The notes under the pieces: generated by a model
The model's database searches: none
Seen by the model: the letters and a program-made list of their open reading frames with translations, nothing else
Told to the model about the DNA's origin: nothing
Assembly: GCA_038030265.1 (NCBI GenBank)
Contig: CM075943.1
Coordinates: forward strand, 27,900,001-27,964,000
Direction: 5' to 3'
Source of the DNA: Corythucha ciliata
Taxonomy: Eukaryota > Arthropoda > Insecta > Hemiptera > Tingidae
Length of the DNA: 64,000 bases
Shown here: one piece after another, positions 1 to 10,678 of the stretch
Layout: every line of letters starts with the position of its first letter
Position numbering within the stretch: the first letter of the stretch is position 1
Translations under genes and position numbers: made by a program

Positions 1-1804
1 TCTTGAAACCCTTCTCCAAGCCCTCTCCGCCCCCAACCTCTTTATAGGAACATTAGAGCGATAAACGTTCCCTTGTAAAACGCCTCGTGAAAATCATTAT
101 TGATGATTCCGCTAAGTTGAAGCCGTCTAATTAGAGCTTATAACTTTCAAGCCTTGTTTCAGAGGCTGGCGGTTCGCGAGGAACGTTTTTAGCCAGAGGG
201 TGGAGGGGCTTCAACTATTTTGGACGAAATGCCTGTTTTCTTGAAGAAGATTACATTTTGAGAAGAGGCGGGTTAATATTTTATTTGTTGGTAAATTAGG
301 TAAAACTTTAAAAGGGCCGTCAAGTCACGTTTTTTGTTTTTTTATAAAGAGAGGCGAGAGTCTGTTCCCTAACGGCGTGACCAATAAGCTGTACATTGCC
401 CCCCCCCCCGCTATTCAGCCCTGATTACGGCACCACTTCGTTTTCAATTATTCTTCGTTCTAATAAAATGTTTCACGCGGTTTACTTGGAAAGTTTGCTA
501 ACGAACGGCACTGACGGCGTCTAAAGTTGTTCTTTAAGAACAAAATAAATTCTCCCCGCTCTTAACGCACTAAAGCGAGATAAAAGCCGGCGGCGGCTCC
601 AAGTCCAAAACTTATTACTTAAAAGGGCTGGAGGAGCAAGAACAAAAAAGAGTTTGCGTGTGAAAGTCAATGGGCTATCCACGCGCTTTGAGAGAAGAAA
701 AGGAAAGCAAAAGTGATTGATTAAGAATAGTTTGCAAGCAGAGACTCAGTTCGGCCCATCAGGCATACGAATTTCCAATTCTTCGAGTTTCCCTTCGACC
801 CGAAAAACAGTTTTTTCATCCGGAGGCCGGATGAAACCGGAGGCCAACAGGGAACAAATCGGAGTTGACCTAAAAATAAAATTAAACGTTCGAACATAGA
901 TGTGTGAATTTGAGTTTCCTTCTCTTTCTAAAATGACGGGAGTCCGGCTAATGAATTCACTCAAAAGACGGCGGGTGAAAGGTCACCGAGTCGTTTAATG
1001 TTACATTTATCGCGTTTTATGGAGCTTTTATTGCTTCTCATTCCACATTTTACGCCGATTTTTGTGACACTACCACCGCCCACTCGCCACGCTTTTACTT
1101 TAATTAAACTCTACAGGTATTCCTGATTGAAGAGGACCCCCCTCCCCTAGTTCGATGAAAGTTTTTTAATTTATAATGCGCTCTTCATTAAATTTGAAAG
1201 CGGTTAATTTAAACAAGCGGGGAGAGAGAGAGCAAAAGGGAAGTTATTGCTAAAACATGGTGTCAAACGGAGTGGTTGTGAGGGGGGGGGGCTGTGTTGG
1301 ACAAAACTTAAATGGTGTGGCGTAACCAAGAGGTCCAAATAGCTTTTGATTCAAGTTTAATGCAGTTCGAAAAGGTAAAAAGGGCTTTATTCTCTGCCTT
1401 GTTAGTTCTCTCCGTGTGCTCCAACTATTTAGAAATTGGTATGGGTTGGGTGGGTAGAAGGTATTTGAGTAAGTTTCGCCAAATCCTTGCTTAGGTATAT
1501 ACTTGACCTCCCATTTCGTTTCAGGTTTGATCAATCAGAATCTGGTGACCACTGATGGCTTGTTTTAACATCAAAAAGTGGCTTTTAATGAGGAGATGGT
1601 CGGGAGGGGAGTTTTCAAGTACATATTGTTTTTCTCCGATTTTCCGTACGACAATCAATCTAGGAAAATTTTGAAAGCTTTTCCAACACGAATCCTATTT
1701 TTGTCTGGGTTTTCACAGTTTTACTTTCATTTGGTTCTTGTTTGTCTATTGTTACGACGGTGTTTTTTTCCTCGAGCCGGCGTTTTTCTCCTCGGTGTTC
1801 TTTT
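1..1804. other. Non-coding stretch, no gene seen
   Basis: I see no convincing coding region on either strand; the short open frames here lack recognisable domains and contain low-complexity sequence. A run of about ten C at 401-411 and a G run near 1282-1290 are the most obvious features. If the GPCR gene whose exons start at 10482 has its upstream exons inside the window they should be here or in the next 8 kb, but no TM1-TM3-like segment was recognised. Confidence 0.6.
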
Positions 1805-2047
1805 TTTAAATAAGTCGAAAAAAAACCGTGAAACTACATGGTAAAAGTTCAAGGCGAATTTAAAATAACTTCTGGGATGAAATTGGAAAAAAAGAAAACT
1901 ACTGCATTTGCAGAATTTTCTGAAGATTGAATCGAGTCCTTAAAAACCAGGATTGGTGCAGAAATAAGGCCAGAAAACGTATGCCGAGTAGTAGACGAGG
2001 GCTGATTGGAAAGGGGTCGAGGAATCACCCGTGCAACTCCCCCTTAA
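1805..2047. mobile_element. Palindromic TTAA-MITE, copy 1 (half element)
   Basis: This segment repeats, at high similarity, the central loop and right arm of the elements at 6850-7137 and 19794-20187. Shared landmarks are the AAAGAAAACTACTGCAT block, the GTAGTAGACGAGGG block and the terminal GTGCAACTCCCCC followed by TTAA at 2044-2047. The loop orientation is flipped relative to the copy at 6850. TTAA target duplications are typical of piggyBac and Kolobok transposons, so this is probably a non-autonomous derivative of one of those superfamilies; no transposase is present. The left arm is missing. Confidence 0.65.
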
Positions 2048-2449
2048 GAATCAACTCATCTTAACTCGCTCGAGGGTCTAGAAACGAGAAGAGACGGAAA
2101 CGTTTTTCAGTACAGTACACGGAGACGTTTGGCATTTCATCTTCACAAAATAGCCGGCAATTATCAAACTGTCTGGTATGTTTGAAAGGTATTAGGGCCC
2201 AAGCTTGCGTTTCCCTTTTCATCAAACGAATCAGAGAACCAACCATGCGTGTCTCGCTGCCAGCTCCTGCCAAGGAATAGAATAGAATAGAATAGATGGT
2301 TTATTTGTTTTGAGGCTGTCGCCTATACAAATGAGTTCGCGCTCATATTTAACTAAAAGTTACAGAAAACTAAGAACTTAGAAAACTAATAATTACAGGG
2401 TTCGTATAACGAAAAATCAAAACATACAACTAACATACTAAAACACAAT

Positions 2450-4425
2450 TTATTGGTTAGACTCAATAAAATCTTTAAACCGCAGAGCGGCAGAAACGTA
2501 GTAGTATAAGTCATTGAGGTGTTTTTTCGACTTAATTGTTAGCAGATTCGTAATATTATCTACGGAACTATCAGACGCAATGTACTCAGAAATATATTTG
2601 CTTCTACAAAAACTAAAAATAGGACACCGTAATAAAAAATGGTACAAATCATCTTCTTCGAATTTGTTACATAGCTGGCACATTTTTTCGCTATCAAAAA
2701 TAAAAGTATTCTGATCGAAATAAATTCTACAACAATTTGGTCGGCCCAGTCGTAACTGGCTTACCACCCTTTGTTTACAGATTTTTACTCTATGTATACT
2801 CCGTCAAATATTCCTGGCCTGTCATTAACACATTTATGTGACAATAAAGTGGATTAAATTTCGATTTGTTGGCCGAAACAACGTCACGGTTCGAGTAATA
2901 TGTAAGTGCCTCCCGACCGATGCGTTGGACTAATTCTCTCATAACGTCATGGTCGTCCACAAATTTGAGGTGCGCTACGCCCACCTCACTTACTAACAAC
3001 TTTAACCGTGAAAACCAATTGAGCTTCTAACCTTCTTAAACAAATGTTTGGCAGGCGGTCAGGGGCCATTTTGTGAATTTTGACCCAGACTTTAACCGTA
3101 AAGTGACAAATACCAGTTTCCAATCTTACCATGTAACATGGAGTTTGACGAGACCAATGAAAAACGGACTTAAAAAAGGTTTGCGAAATCTTTTCCAGTT
3201 TGTTTAAATACAATGGAGCCCAAACCTCTGCATTATACAGCAAAGTGGAATATACAAGCGAATGAAATAACTTAACTCTAGTGTCCCACGTATCGGCTTT
3301 GCACTTGACTAAAATATCACGGGATTTCGCTGACGCCAGTTGCGCTTTCCTGAGAAAGTCCTCCACTGCCAACCAAAAAACCCCTGATCTCGAAAAAGTA
3401 ACCCCAAGATAATTAAAGCTAGAGCATATATCTAACCTTACTCCGTTATAATAAAAATTAACCCCTTCTGCCACTTTCCTTCCCCTCTTAAAAGGTAAAA
3501 CTTTCGTCTTGTCAATGTTAACTTCCAGTGAGTTTAGCTCGCAGTACTTAGATAATAACGACAGTTTTTTATTCATACCAACACATCCGTAGTCTAAAAT
3601 TACTAAGTCGTCGGCATAAATTAACCCAGTTAAATCTTTACTACCCCCTACATCGACACCGTGGCAGGAATTCCACTCTAAAAAACTAAGTAAATCGTGT
3701 ATGAAGAGGGCAAACAGCAGCGGACTGAGGGAGTCTCCTTGCAACACTCCCATGGTGATATCTATAGTGAATTTGTTATGCGCGTCTTCCAGGATTAACT
3801 TAGCCTTGCCATAAAGTTCCTTTAAGACATTAATTATTTTTGCAGGGAGACCCAAAGTATAAAGCTTGGCCCACAATTTGGAATGATTAACCAGATCAAA
3901 TGCTCGGCGAAAGTCTATGAATGCCGCATAAATGGTTCGCTTCTTTAGCCGAACACTCATACCCACTGCTGCATTTAAAACAAACAAATTATCAAAACAG
4001 CCTCTTCCCGGTCTAAAACCATTTTGCTCTTCAGGTAACAATTTCGCCTGGTCAGCCCAGGCCAAAATTCGTTAAGCCAATACAGACGTAAAAATTTTTA
4101 AAACACAATTAATAAGGGCAATGCTTCGATAACAGTTCGGATCACTCCGGTCCCCCTTCTTAAATAAATGAAATAAACAAATCTCGGCCCATTTAACAGG
4201 AATAAATGCCGTAGAAAGAACTGAGTTGAAAAGGTTTAGGACAAAATGCTCCCACGATGCCGGCATAATTTTATACAATTCATATTTTAAGCCATCGGAG
4301 CCTGCAGCTTTTCCTAATTTACGATTTTTAATTAATGTCAGAAGCAGAGTTATAATTACCGATGAAATACGAGTCACAAGATATTCTACTGGGATAAAAT
4401 TGTAGGTAATTGCTAGCAAAGTCAC
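2450..4425 (-). pseudogene. LINE reverse transcriptase and C-terminal zinc motif (broken)
   Basis: The minus-strand reading has the RT blocks in order. The N-terminal part (4072-4425) contains GKAAGSDGLKYEL and the NCYRSIALI block. After a TAA stop, the same frame continues (2986-4065) with QNGFRPGRGC, the FIDFRRAFDLVNHSKLW block holding a catalytic Asp, GVLQGDSLSPLLFALF, and IYADDLVIL holding the catalytic Asp pair. The thumb region follows, then frame changes near 2990 and 2780. The last segment (2450-2767) ends with CQLCNKFEEDDLYHFLLRC, a CCHC-like motif found at the C-terminus of several LINE families. The RT would copy LINE RNA by target-primed reverse transcription. At least two frameshifts and one nonsense codon make this copy inactive. 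Confidence 0.9.
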
Positions 4426-5584
4426 TTAACGGAATGACATCATCAACTCGATTCTTAAACCTAAATTTGTTAATAATAGCCCAAAACGTTTTTGAGTCCC
4501 GAGAGTTGGAAAGTTCGTTCAGACTGCTTAATAAATAATTCTGCTTCTCCCGTTTAATCGTTAATTTGTAATTTTTTCTGCTATCCACCAATGCCCCGTA
4601 ACACTCCTCCGAATAGTTATTCTTCCTCAGGGCTTTATACTTTTCTCGCACTAATTTTTTAGCGGACAGGCAGTGTTGATTGAACCACGGTTTGGAATTG
4701 AAATTCTTCACTCCAGAACATTTCTTAATCTTTAGAAGGCCCGACTCAGTAGCACATGATTTTAAGCAGCTAACCAAGTTTTCGTTAAGCTCATTCGCAT
4801 TGTCCGAGTTACTTAGGCTCAGAGGCAAGTGGCTTGAATACTCTGGCACTGGGTTCACTTTAAAATTACTGATTGACTGAATTAAGTCAAGAGTGACCCA
4901 CACTAAATCTACAGTACTAGTACCACGATCAGTAATATCCGTGAAACCCCCCGGTGAATCATCGGGGCTTCTGCCATTTAACACTATGAACCCATTACTT
5001 TCCATTGCCTTAACTAATTTACGGCCTCTAGCATTACAAACGGAGTCCAACGATTCTCTTCGATCGTCTACAGTACTACCAAAAAGGAACCCTTCGCTGA
5101 ACCGATTCAAATTTCCAATCCTAGCATTCCAGTCCCCACCGATAATAACGTTACCACAATTTCCATTGTTATTAATAGACAACATTGCTTTTTCCAAATT
5201 GTCAAGACAAGTCTCATCTTCTACCTGCGGTCTCCAGTAAATATTTCCAACAATGAAAAACTCGCCTCCGAGGTTAATTTTAATGAATAAATTTTGGCAA
5301 TCCCTGTAAATTAATTGAGTACTTTCAAATAGGTAATTTCTAACAAATGTTATCAAACCCCCGCTGGGCCTACCTCTTGAGTGCAATCTTGTTGCGGGCG
5401 AAATGAAATATGAATAGTCCTCCATCCAATGCGGGGTAGTTAAAGTTTCACTATCAATAAAAGTTTCAGAAAAACAGACTACATCGTTTCCCCTTATTAA
5501 ATTAACTGTGTCTACATAAAAATTAAAACAGTACCGGGAAAACCCCTCAATATTCCAAAAAACAAGATTAATCTTACTGTACAA
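4328..5584 (-). pseudogene. LINE apurinic-like endonuclease domain
   Basis: A 418-residue open frame on the minus strand encodes the endonuclease/exonuclease/phosphatase fold used by LINEs to nick target DNA. Visible motifs are FWNIEGF near residue 9, the catalytic-Glu block VVCFSETFID near residues 35-44, RPSGGLITFV, GGDWNARIG near residues 149-157 and a degraded SSHLPL near residue 246, where active copies have SDH. It runs into the start of the RT domain in a different frame, so a frameshift separates EN and RT around 4330-4430. The open frame itself has no internal stop, suggesting moderate age. Confidence 0.88.
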
Positions 5585-5630
5585 ACTATTTACAGAAGAA
5601 GGTCCTGAAACTGCTGGTTGCTATTGCTTT

Positions 5631-5963
5631 TTAGAGATGGATGACGCCGGCGGCGTCAGCTGCGACCCTTGTCCCGCCGCACCTTTGGCACCGTGTGGCT
5701 AGTAGGAAAAGACGCTCAGTTTTTCCTTCGCTGGGGCTTCTTCTGCCGCGGCCAGTTTGCTTTTTTTTTTCCTCTTGCATTACTGCCGGTACCTGAGCCC
5801 GCGGAGACTCCGACAAACCCCTCTTCTTCCTCGAATCTTCGTCGACTTGGACTCTCTCCCGAATTAGCTCCTGATGCCAGGGAAGAAACTGGCTATGCCC
5901 CTTTATACGCACACAAGGCACACCACGTGGTCCCGCGCATTCTCTATTGCGTGATTGTGCCAC
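5631..5963 (-). pseudogene. Possible LINE ORF1 remnant
   Basis: A 110-residue minus-strand frame lies immediately upstream of the endonuclease domain, where ORF1 is expected. It is rich in Arg, Lys, Ser and Glu, with a few cysteines (a CQRC motif near the C-terminus and C...C near the N-terminus), compatible with a nucleic-acid-binding gag-like protein, but no canonical zinc knuckle is intact. The stop is about 45 bp before the first codon of the endonuclease frame. The assignment rests on position and composition only; the frame could be fortuitous. Confidence 0.35.
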
Positions 5964-6050
5964 CTGATGTCCAAGGAAGATTCTCGATACACGTGGACCC
6001 TGATGGGATGTTCCAAAGCCGATAAAACCGACCGTTGGTGCCCTTTCACA

Positions 6051-6849
6051 CTAGGAGAAAAAAGACGCTGACGCGCGCGAGTCGGCTTCTTTTTTCTAAG
6101 GGGAGAGACGACTCCCGCGCATCAGTGATATCAGATTGTTGAATACAAAAACTTGGTCCAAGCAGGACGCATTTGAAACTCACGTAATTCTTATTTACCA
6201 GCAAAATGAAGCCATATTTAGCCAAAACATTTAAATACCTATTAACTAGACAAGACGGCTTTTTTAAGTCAATATTAACATCTCCACAAGAAATATGATT
6301 ACTTTTTTTACAGCTACGATCTCAATAACAGTCTAATTCTTTAATAAAAGTCTCTGCACACTGAGGGACGTCATCTCCACCGCCTCCGGAGCTTTTATTC
6401 TTTTATTCAAATCACCGGTAAAAGAGTGAATCGCCTAAACACGTCCATGTAGGTTTTCCTTTTATAATAAATGCATTGATTGGTATGTACACAACCAATA
6501 CAAACCCTCATTGAAAAATTTAAATAAAAGGATTATAGATTTTCTGATAGCGTTTTCCATTTTTTTTCCATTGAATAAATAATTGAAAAATTGAAACCTA
6601 ATTAACACAGATAGGAACAAATTTATAATACTATTGTTAGCTATTAGAGGGTTAGAATCACCCGGATGGGACGATGCGATTACTCGGTTGTATGATTGCC
6701 TAAAGCTATGCACCCACTTGAGCCTTTTTGCATCCGTCAGAGGCATGCCTCACAGCGCACGGTGTGTTGAACGGGAGGCACGCGTCATTGCATGAGTGCG
6801 CTGTTGAAAGTTGAAGCGAACGTTGAAAAAGCTTGACGTCCAACCCGTA
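6051..6849. other. Non-coding stretch, nothing recognised
   Basis: AT-rich sequence with short meaningless frames. No repeats shared with the rest of the window were recognised here. Confidence 0.5.
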
Positions 6850-7137
6850 ACGTCTTCCTTTTTGGAATTCCACATATGCAGTAGTTTTCCTTTTTTCAAA
6901 TTTCATCCCAGAAGTTATTTTAAATTCGCCTTGAACTTTTACCTTGTAATTTCACGGTTTTTTTTCGACTTATTTGAAAAAAAGAAAACTACTGCATATG
7001 CGGAATTTCCGGAAGATTAAAACGAGTCCTTAAAAACCAGGGTTGTTGCAGAAATGAGGCGAGAAAATGTTTGCCGAGTAGTAGACGAGGGTTGATTGGA
7101 GGGGGGTCGAGGAATCTCCCGTGCAACTCCCCCTTAA
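6850..7137. mobile_element. Palindromic TTAA-MITE, copy 2 (left-truncated)
   Basis: This is the same family as 1805-2047 and 19794-20187. Two inverted arms, each containing GGAATTCC-like and CATATGCAGTAGTTTTC blocks, flank a loop; the right arm ends GTGCAACTCCCCC then TTAA at 7134-7137. The left arm stops early, near 6850. No coding capacity; a non-autonomous piggyBac- or Kolobok-type derivative is likely from the TTAA site. Confidence 0.65.
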
Positions 7138-7315
7138 CGGTGGTTTGGGGCTTTGCTGTGGTTGGGACTTCATCATATGGAGGTTCCAACCGAGGTGGCT
7201 TCTTGAAGTTGAAGCCTTTGCTATGGTTGGCCTTTGGCTGAAGCTGGACTTTACCTGTGGTTGGACGTCGGATGTTGTGCCTGTAGTTGGACCTTTGCTG
7301 TGATTGTACTGTGTT
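7138..7315. repeat. Degenerate short tandem repeat (GCTGTGGTTGG-like)
   Basis: Irregular repetition of a core like CTTTGCTGTGGTTGGAC (7139-7163, 7217-7237, 7250-7268, 7276-7304). The unit is degenerate, roughly 20-40 bp, and no open frame is conserved. Confidence 0.5.
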
Positions 7316-7419
7316 TCGGCCTTCTTTGGGTTTTGAAGTTTAGCTGTCATTTTAGCTATTACTGGGGTTTTAAGGGAGCTAAACCCCTCTAAATAGCCCT
7401 GTTTCAAAATGTCCTACCA

Positions 7420-7640
7420 CACCAAATTAGATGTTTCGAAGGGCCAAATTGGCTGTTTCGAACGCCAAATTCGCGAAGTTGGTTTTTGAGTCTGTGAACC
7501 CTACGAAATTGACTATTTCAATTTCCATGTGCCAGCCACGCGAAATCGGTTGGTTCAAACAGACAAACTTTCGGAATTCGCTAGTTGAGAAAGACTAACC
7601 CACGAAATTTCCTTTTTGATATGAGTAAAACCGGCGAAAT
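7420..7640 (+). repeat. ~30-bp degenerate tandem repeat, cluster 1
   Basis: Successive imperfect units of the form GAAATTGGTTTTTGAG...CCAAATTCGC recur about every 30-36 bp. The same core recurs in clusters at 16560, 19230, 26920, 29990, 30480, 43000, 49900 and 51665, in both orientations. It is not coding in any frame. Confidence 0.55.
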
Positions 7641-8480
7641 TTTATGCTTTCCCAAGTGCTAATCCCACAGAATTCTGCTGCAGAAACTGCTGAGGCCGTG
7701 AAGGTGAAGCCCAACGATGAAAGGGCCTTGGTCCACCAGCACCTCGCTTGTGCAACGTGCCGCGGCCGATTAACAGTGGCGAGACGTCAATTATTTATTC
7801 TCCAAATTCCTGGCGAAACGCTCATTTCTGACAGTCACGAGAGGTTCTGGATGGCCAATCAGCTATGTTTTCACGGGGATGACAGTGGCGTACCTCAAAT
7901 GAGCTAGAATTCTACACAAGTAGGAGAAATAAATGCGCCGGAAATACTGCAGTTCCAGCAGCGACAAAGTATTTTGTGTCATCTTATCAAGCAATTTTTA
8001 CCCCAATGGGGAACTTGCACATTTTTCAAGCACTCGTGTTTCTTGAATAGGGCTCTTCCACAATGCTATTGCTCACATTAAACATTGAAATCAATCAAGG
8101 ATTTTTTTAGAGCGAATTTTTAAAAATTTTGAGTGGGGATTTGATAACGTCAAAGCCTATTTAATGAAATGGATGGTGTGAGGAAGAGGGGGGGTAAGAC
8201 ACATTTTCAGGGGGACAATTTTTCATGTTATATGTAAATAAAAAATGTTGGAGTGCCCTAATCACATGCTTCAAAAGTGGGGATTGACGTCATTTCCCCT
8301 CGTACCATCTATCCCCTGTTGAAGAACTTTGAAATTTATTTAAAAATCACCAAATGCACCAATCGGGCTGTAACTACCGTTGATATCCTTCTGTCCATGT
8401 GCCAATTCACCGGTTTACTTTTCTTCCAAATCGGACATTCATGCAAGTTCCCCATTACGTCGATTGGAGCAGAAAATAAC
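7641..8480. other. Non-coding stretch, nothing recognised
   Basis: No gene or repeat recognised apart from a G run near 8188-8194. Confidence 0.5.
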
Positions 8481-8486
8481 ATTTCC

Positions 8487-8594
8487 TCAGAGTTTTTTTC
8501 CTCGCCTTCGGCTCGCCCGTCCTACCTCTCTCGGCCCGGCAAACACCCACTTTCTCGGCTAGGTACACAATACACTATTCCTCAGAGTTTTTGG
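8487..8594. repeat. 16-bp direct repeat flanking a small insertion
   Basis: The string TTCCTCAGAGTTTTT occurs at about 8488 and again at about 8579, bracketing roughly 75 bp of sequence richer in C and G (CTCGCCTTCGGCTCGCCCG...). This is the arrangement expected of a short retroposed or transposed insert with a target-site duplication. The insert has no obvious Pol III boxes. Confidence 0.4.
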
Positions 8595-8612
8595 AGCAAA
8601 ATGGCTAACTTC

Positions 8613-9237
8613 TAGTGATGTGGTCTTGCGAGACCAAGACCAAGGCGGTCTTGGTCTTGGTCTTGCATAGGAAAAGGCGTTCTTGGTCTTGCAGTGAAGT
8701 CCAGGTCTTAGTCTTGGTCTTGCAGCCGTGCTCTTGGTCTTGCGGTCTTGCAAAAATGTACGCGATGTATGCATCGCGATTAAAATCGAGTGCTATAGTT
8801 ATGTAAATGCACGTAATATCATGAATTGGAGTATAGAATAATTAACTTTCGGATTTAATGATTTATTGAGGAACTTAAGTTTTAGATTGGGGGGTCCTAG
8901 TGGATCCCGTGTGTTTTAAAGTGAGAAAAATGCATATCGATATTCACGTTAAAAATAGCCATATAGGCTTTGTACTTTTCTCATATAAAAAGAAAAATCT
9001 CGATAAACGACTTGTGAGGGGGTGTAATGCTGATGCTGTTTGCAAACTTTTCTACAAAAAAAGGTAATGCCGGAAAGATACAAGCAAGATAGGTGATAAA
9101 ATGCGAGAATAACGAAATTATTTCAAGATTCAGGGTCAAAGGAACGATTTTTCTTGGCTCTCAATCGGGTAAAACAGATGTTGGTGGTCTCGCAAGACTG
9201 CGGTCTTGCGAGACCGGCCTGGTGTTGCTCATCACTA
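8613..9237. mobile_element. Non-autonomous hAT-like element
   Basis: The element starts TAGTGATG and ends CATCACTA, a perfect 8-bp terminal inverted repeat. It is flanked by an 8-bp target duplication with one mismatch (CTAACTTC at 8605-8612, CTAAATTC at 9238-9245). TAGTGATG/CAGTGATG ends plus an 8-bp duplication are characteristic of the hAT superfamily. The first 150 bp are an array of GGTCTTG units in both orientations (GGTCTTGCGAGACC palindromes), and the right end has two more GGTCTTGCGAGACC-type palindromes; such subterminal repeats are typical transposase-binding sites. There is no transposase; length 625 bp. Confidence 0.75.
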
Positions 9238-9245
9238 CTAAATTC

Positions 9246-10080
9246 GTTGTTGTTACCTATAGATAATTTTCTATTAATTTTCAGTCGAAAAGTGCATTCG
9301 GAGGCTTAATCGGTCCTACGCAGGCTCTTATGGAGGAGATAAGGCTTAACGGGACCCCCCGGCTCCCCTGCCCTTAAAGTTTCATTGTCCGAAACTTGGC
9401 AATCAACTGCACCATCTAGATGATTTGGTTCGTCATGCTGTGTAACCCATCGTATTTGAATTAGACTCAGTAGGAACTTAAAATTCCGCCGGAAATCCGG
9501 GATCGTTAAGAAAAGAAAACTTTTCCCGCGGAAATGCAATTAAAAGGGGATGCTCCCACCCACTCTGACTCTGAGCGAGGGTTTTCAACCACAACAAGCA
9601 ACAACAGAAAAAAATTTTAAAAATACTTGATTTCAACTTGAATACAAACAGGACGTCAAGGAGGTTGCGATCTGACAAAAGCACTCTCGCAAATTGATGA
9701 TAAATGGTGTGTTTCGCGTTGCGGTGAATGATTATTGGAGGAGTGTGGAGATACAGTTTTCCACTGAAATGACGACATTTCCTTCCCGCTGAGATTAATT
9801 GCACCAAAAACAGTTCAATGTTGATAACTTCAATATAATTAAATAAAATATCCTGGAGCTATATTACGAGCATAGCAGAAAAATCTCTTGAAAAGCGTCA
9901 TATAAATTTGATAAACACATAAATAATGAAAAACGCTGTTCCCACGTTGAAGTTGATGTCAGCAGGGCTTGCTGCAAAGTACACCTCTCCAAACCAAGCC
10001 ATTTAACAGGAATATTACCTGTTTGTTAAAAGCGGAGGGTCATTATTAAATTTTACAAGTTGCGGAAAGATAAAAGGAGG
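9246..10080. other. Non-coding stretch
   Basis: No gene recognised. Two overlapping minus-strand frames (9306-9539, 9478-9807) have no domain signature. Confidence 0.5.
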
Positions 10081-10172
10081 CTCTCCGGCGTGATATATTT
10101 AGAGAGCGCCCCTACGCACTCTTCTTCTGTACGATCAGAGAAGAAAGGGGGTTGGCCTGAGGCCATATTAAA

Positions 10173-10409
10173 ATGAAATTAGAGGGATTTTTGTTACTCA
10201 TCCTCTTGGTCTGTTTTCACCGTGTTCCCTCAGCTTTAAAATTAGCCAACCACAAAGCGCACTTTTTGACTATTGGTAAAAAGGCTTTGACGCTCCGTGG
10301 ACTAAATATATCAAAGGGAATGAACCCCTCGTCGCGAAACTACGCGGTGAAACAAAAACCGGTCGCTGTGCTCGCACACCTAATTAATAAAAGTTTTAAA
10401 CCAAATTGA
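10173..10409 (+). CDS. Hypothetical small secreted protein (weak)
   Basis: A 78-codon frame starts with a good signal-peptide pattern: a basic residue, then a Leu/Ile-rich core (residues 2-14) and a small-residue site around SA at 20-21. The rest is basic, with no cysteines and no clear dibasic-processed neuropeptide. A TATATTTA box lies at about 10092-10099, some 75 bp before the ATG. It lies about 70 bp upstream of the GPCR exon at 10482 and in the same orientation, so it would be in a GPCR intron. It might be chance or might continue by splicing. I do not recognise it. Confidence 0.25.
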   Translation: MKLEGFLLLILLVCFHRVPSALKLANHKAHFLTIGKKALTLRGLNISKGMNPSSRNYAVKQKPVAVLAHLINKSFKPN

Positions 10410-10481
10410 ATTTTCGCGCTTCAAAGAGAAAAACCAAATTAAAATGACGTTTAATAATATTATTCTATTATCGTGTTCCAG

Positions 10482-10678
10482 GTTTCCGCCTACACACTAG
10501 TCGCCATCAGCTTTGATCGATACATGGCCATACTGTGGCCGTTGAAACCACGGATGACCAAGTCGATCGCCAAAATTGTTATTCTGTCGGTGTGGACTGT
10601 CGCTCTGGCTACAGCGCTGCCCATTCCAGTTGTGTCGCAGTTGAGCGTTCCTACAGACTGGCATAAAGATTGCGACAG
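10482..10678 (+). CDS. GPCR exon: end of TM3, DRY, TM4
   Basis: The exon opens after an acceptor ending TTCCAG and ends at AG|GTGAAT. It encodes VSAYTLVAISFDRYMAIL..., i.e. the cytoplasmic end of TM3 with the Asp-Arg-Tyr motif, intracellular loop 2, and TM4 (VILSVWTVALATALPI). It ends in ECL2 just before the conserved loop cysteine supplied by the next exon. It enters in phase 0 and leaves in phase 2. Confidence 0.88.

Larger units (their letters stand above)
2275..6050 (-). mobile_element. Degenerate APE-type LINE (minus strand)
   Basis: Read on the minus strand this is a non-LTR retrotransposon: a possible ORF1 remnant, an apurinic endonuclease domain, a reverse transcriptase with an IYADD active site and a C-terminal C-x2-C...H-x4-C zinc motif. 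The 3' end is marked by an AATAAA-like stretch and a short microsatellite tail; on the plus strand this is the AATAG repeat at 2276-2295. The copy carries at least three frame changes and an in-frame TAA near 4072, so it is dead. The 5' boundary is uncertain and I found no convincing target duplication. The clade is not certain; the RT and the C-terminal zinc motif suggest the I/Ingi/Vingi or L2 side of the LINE tree rather than RTE or R2. Confidence 0.85.

Noticed and set aside
4680..5240. Plus-strand open frames (66 and 115 codons) across the LINE
   Set aside because: They are antisense to the endonuclease domain, which explains the sequence fully.
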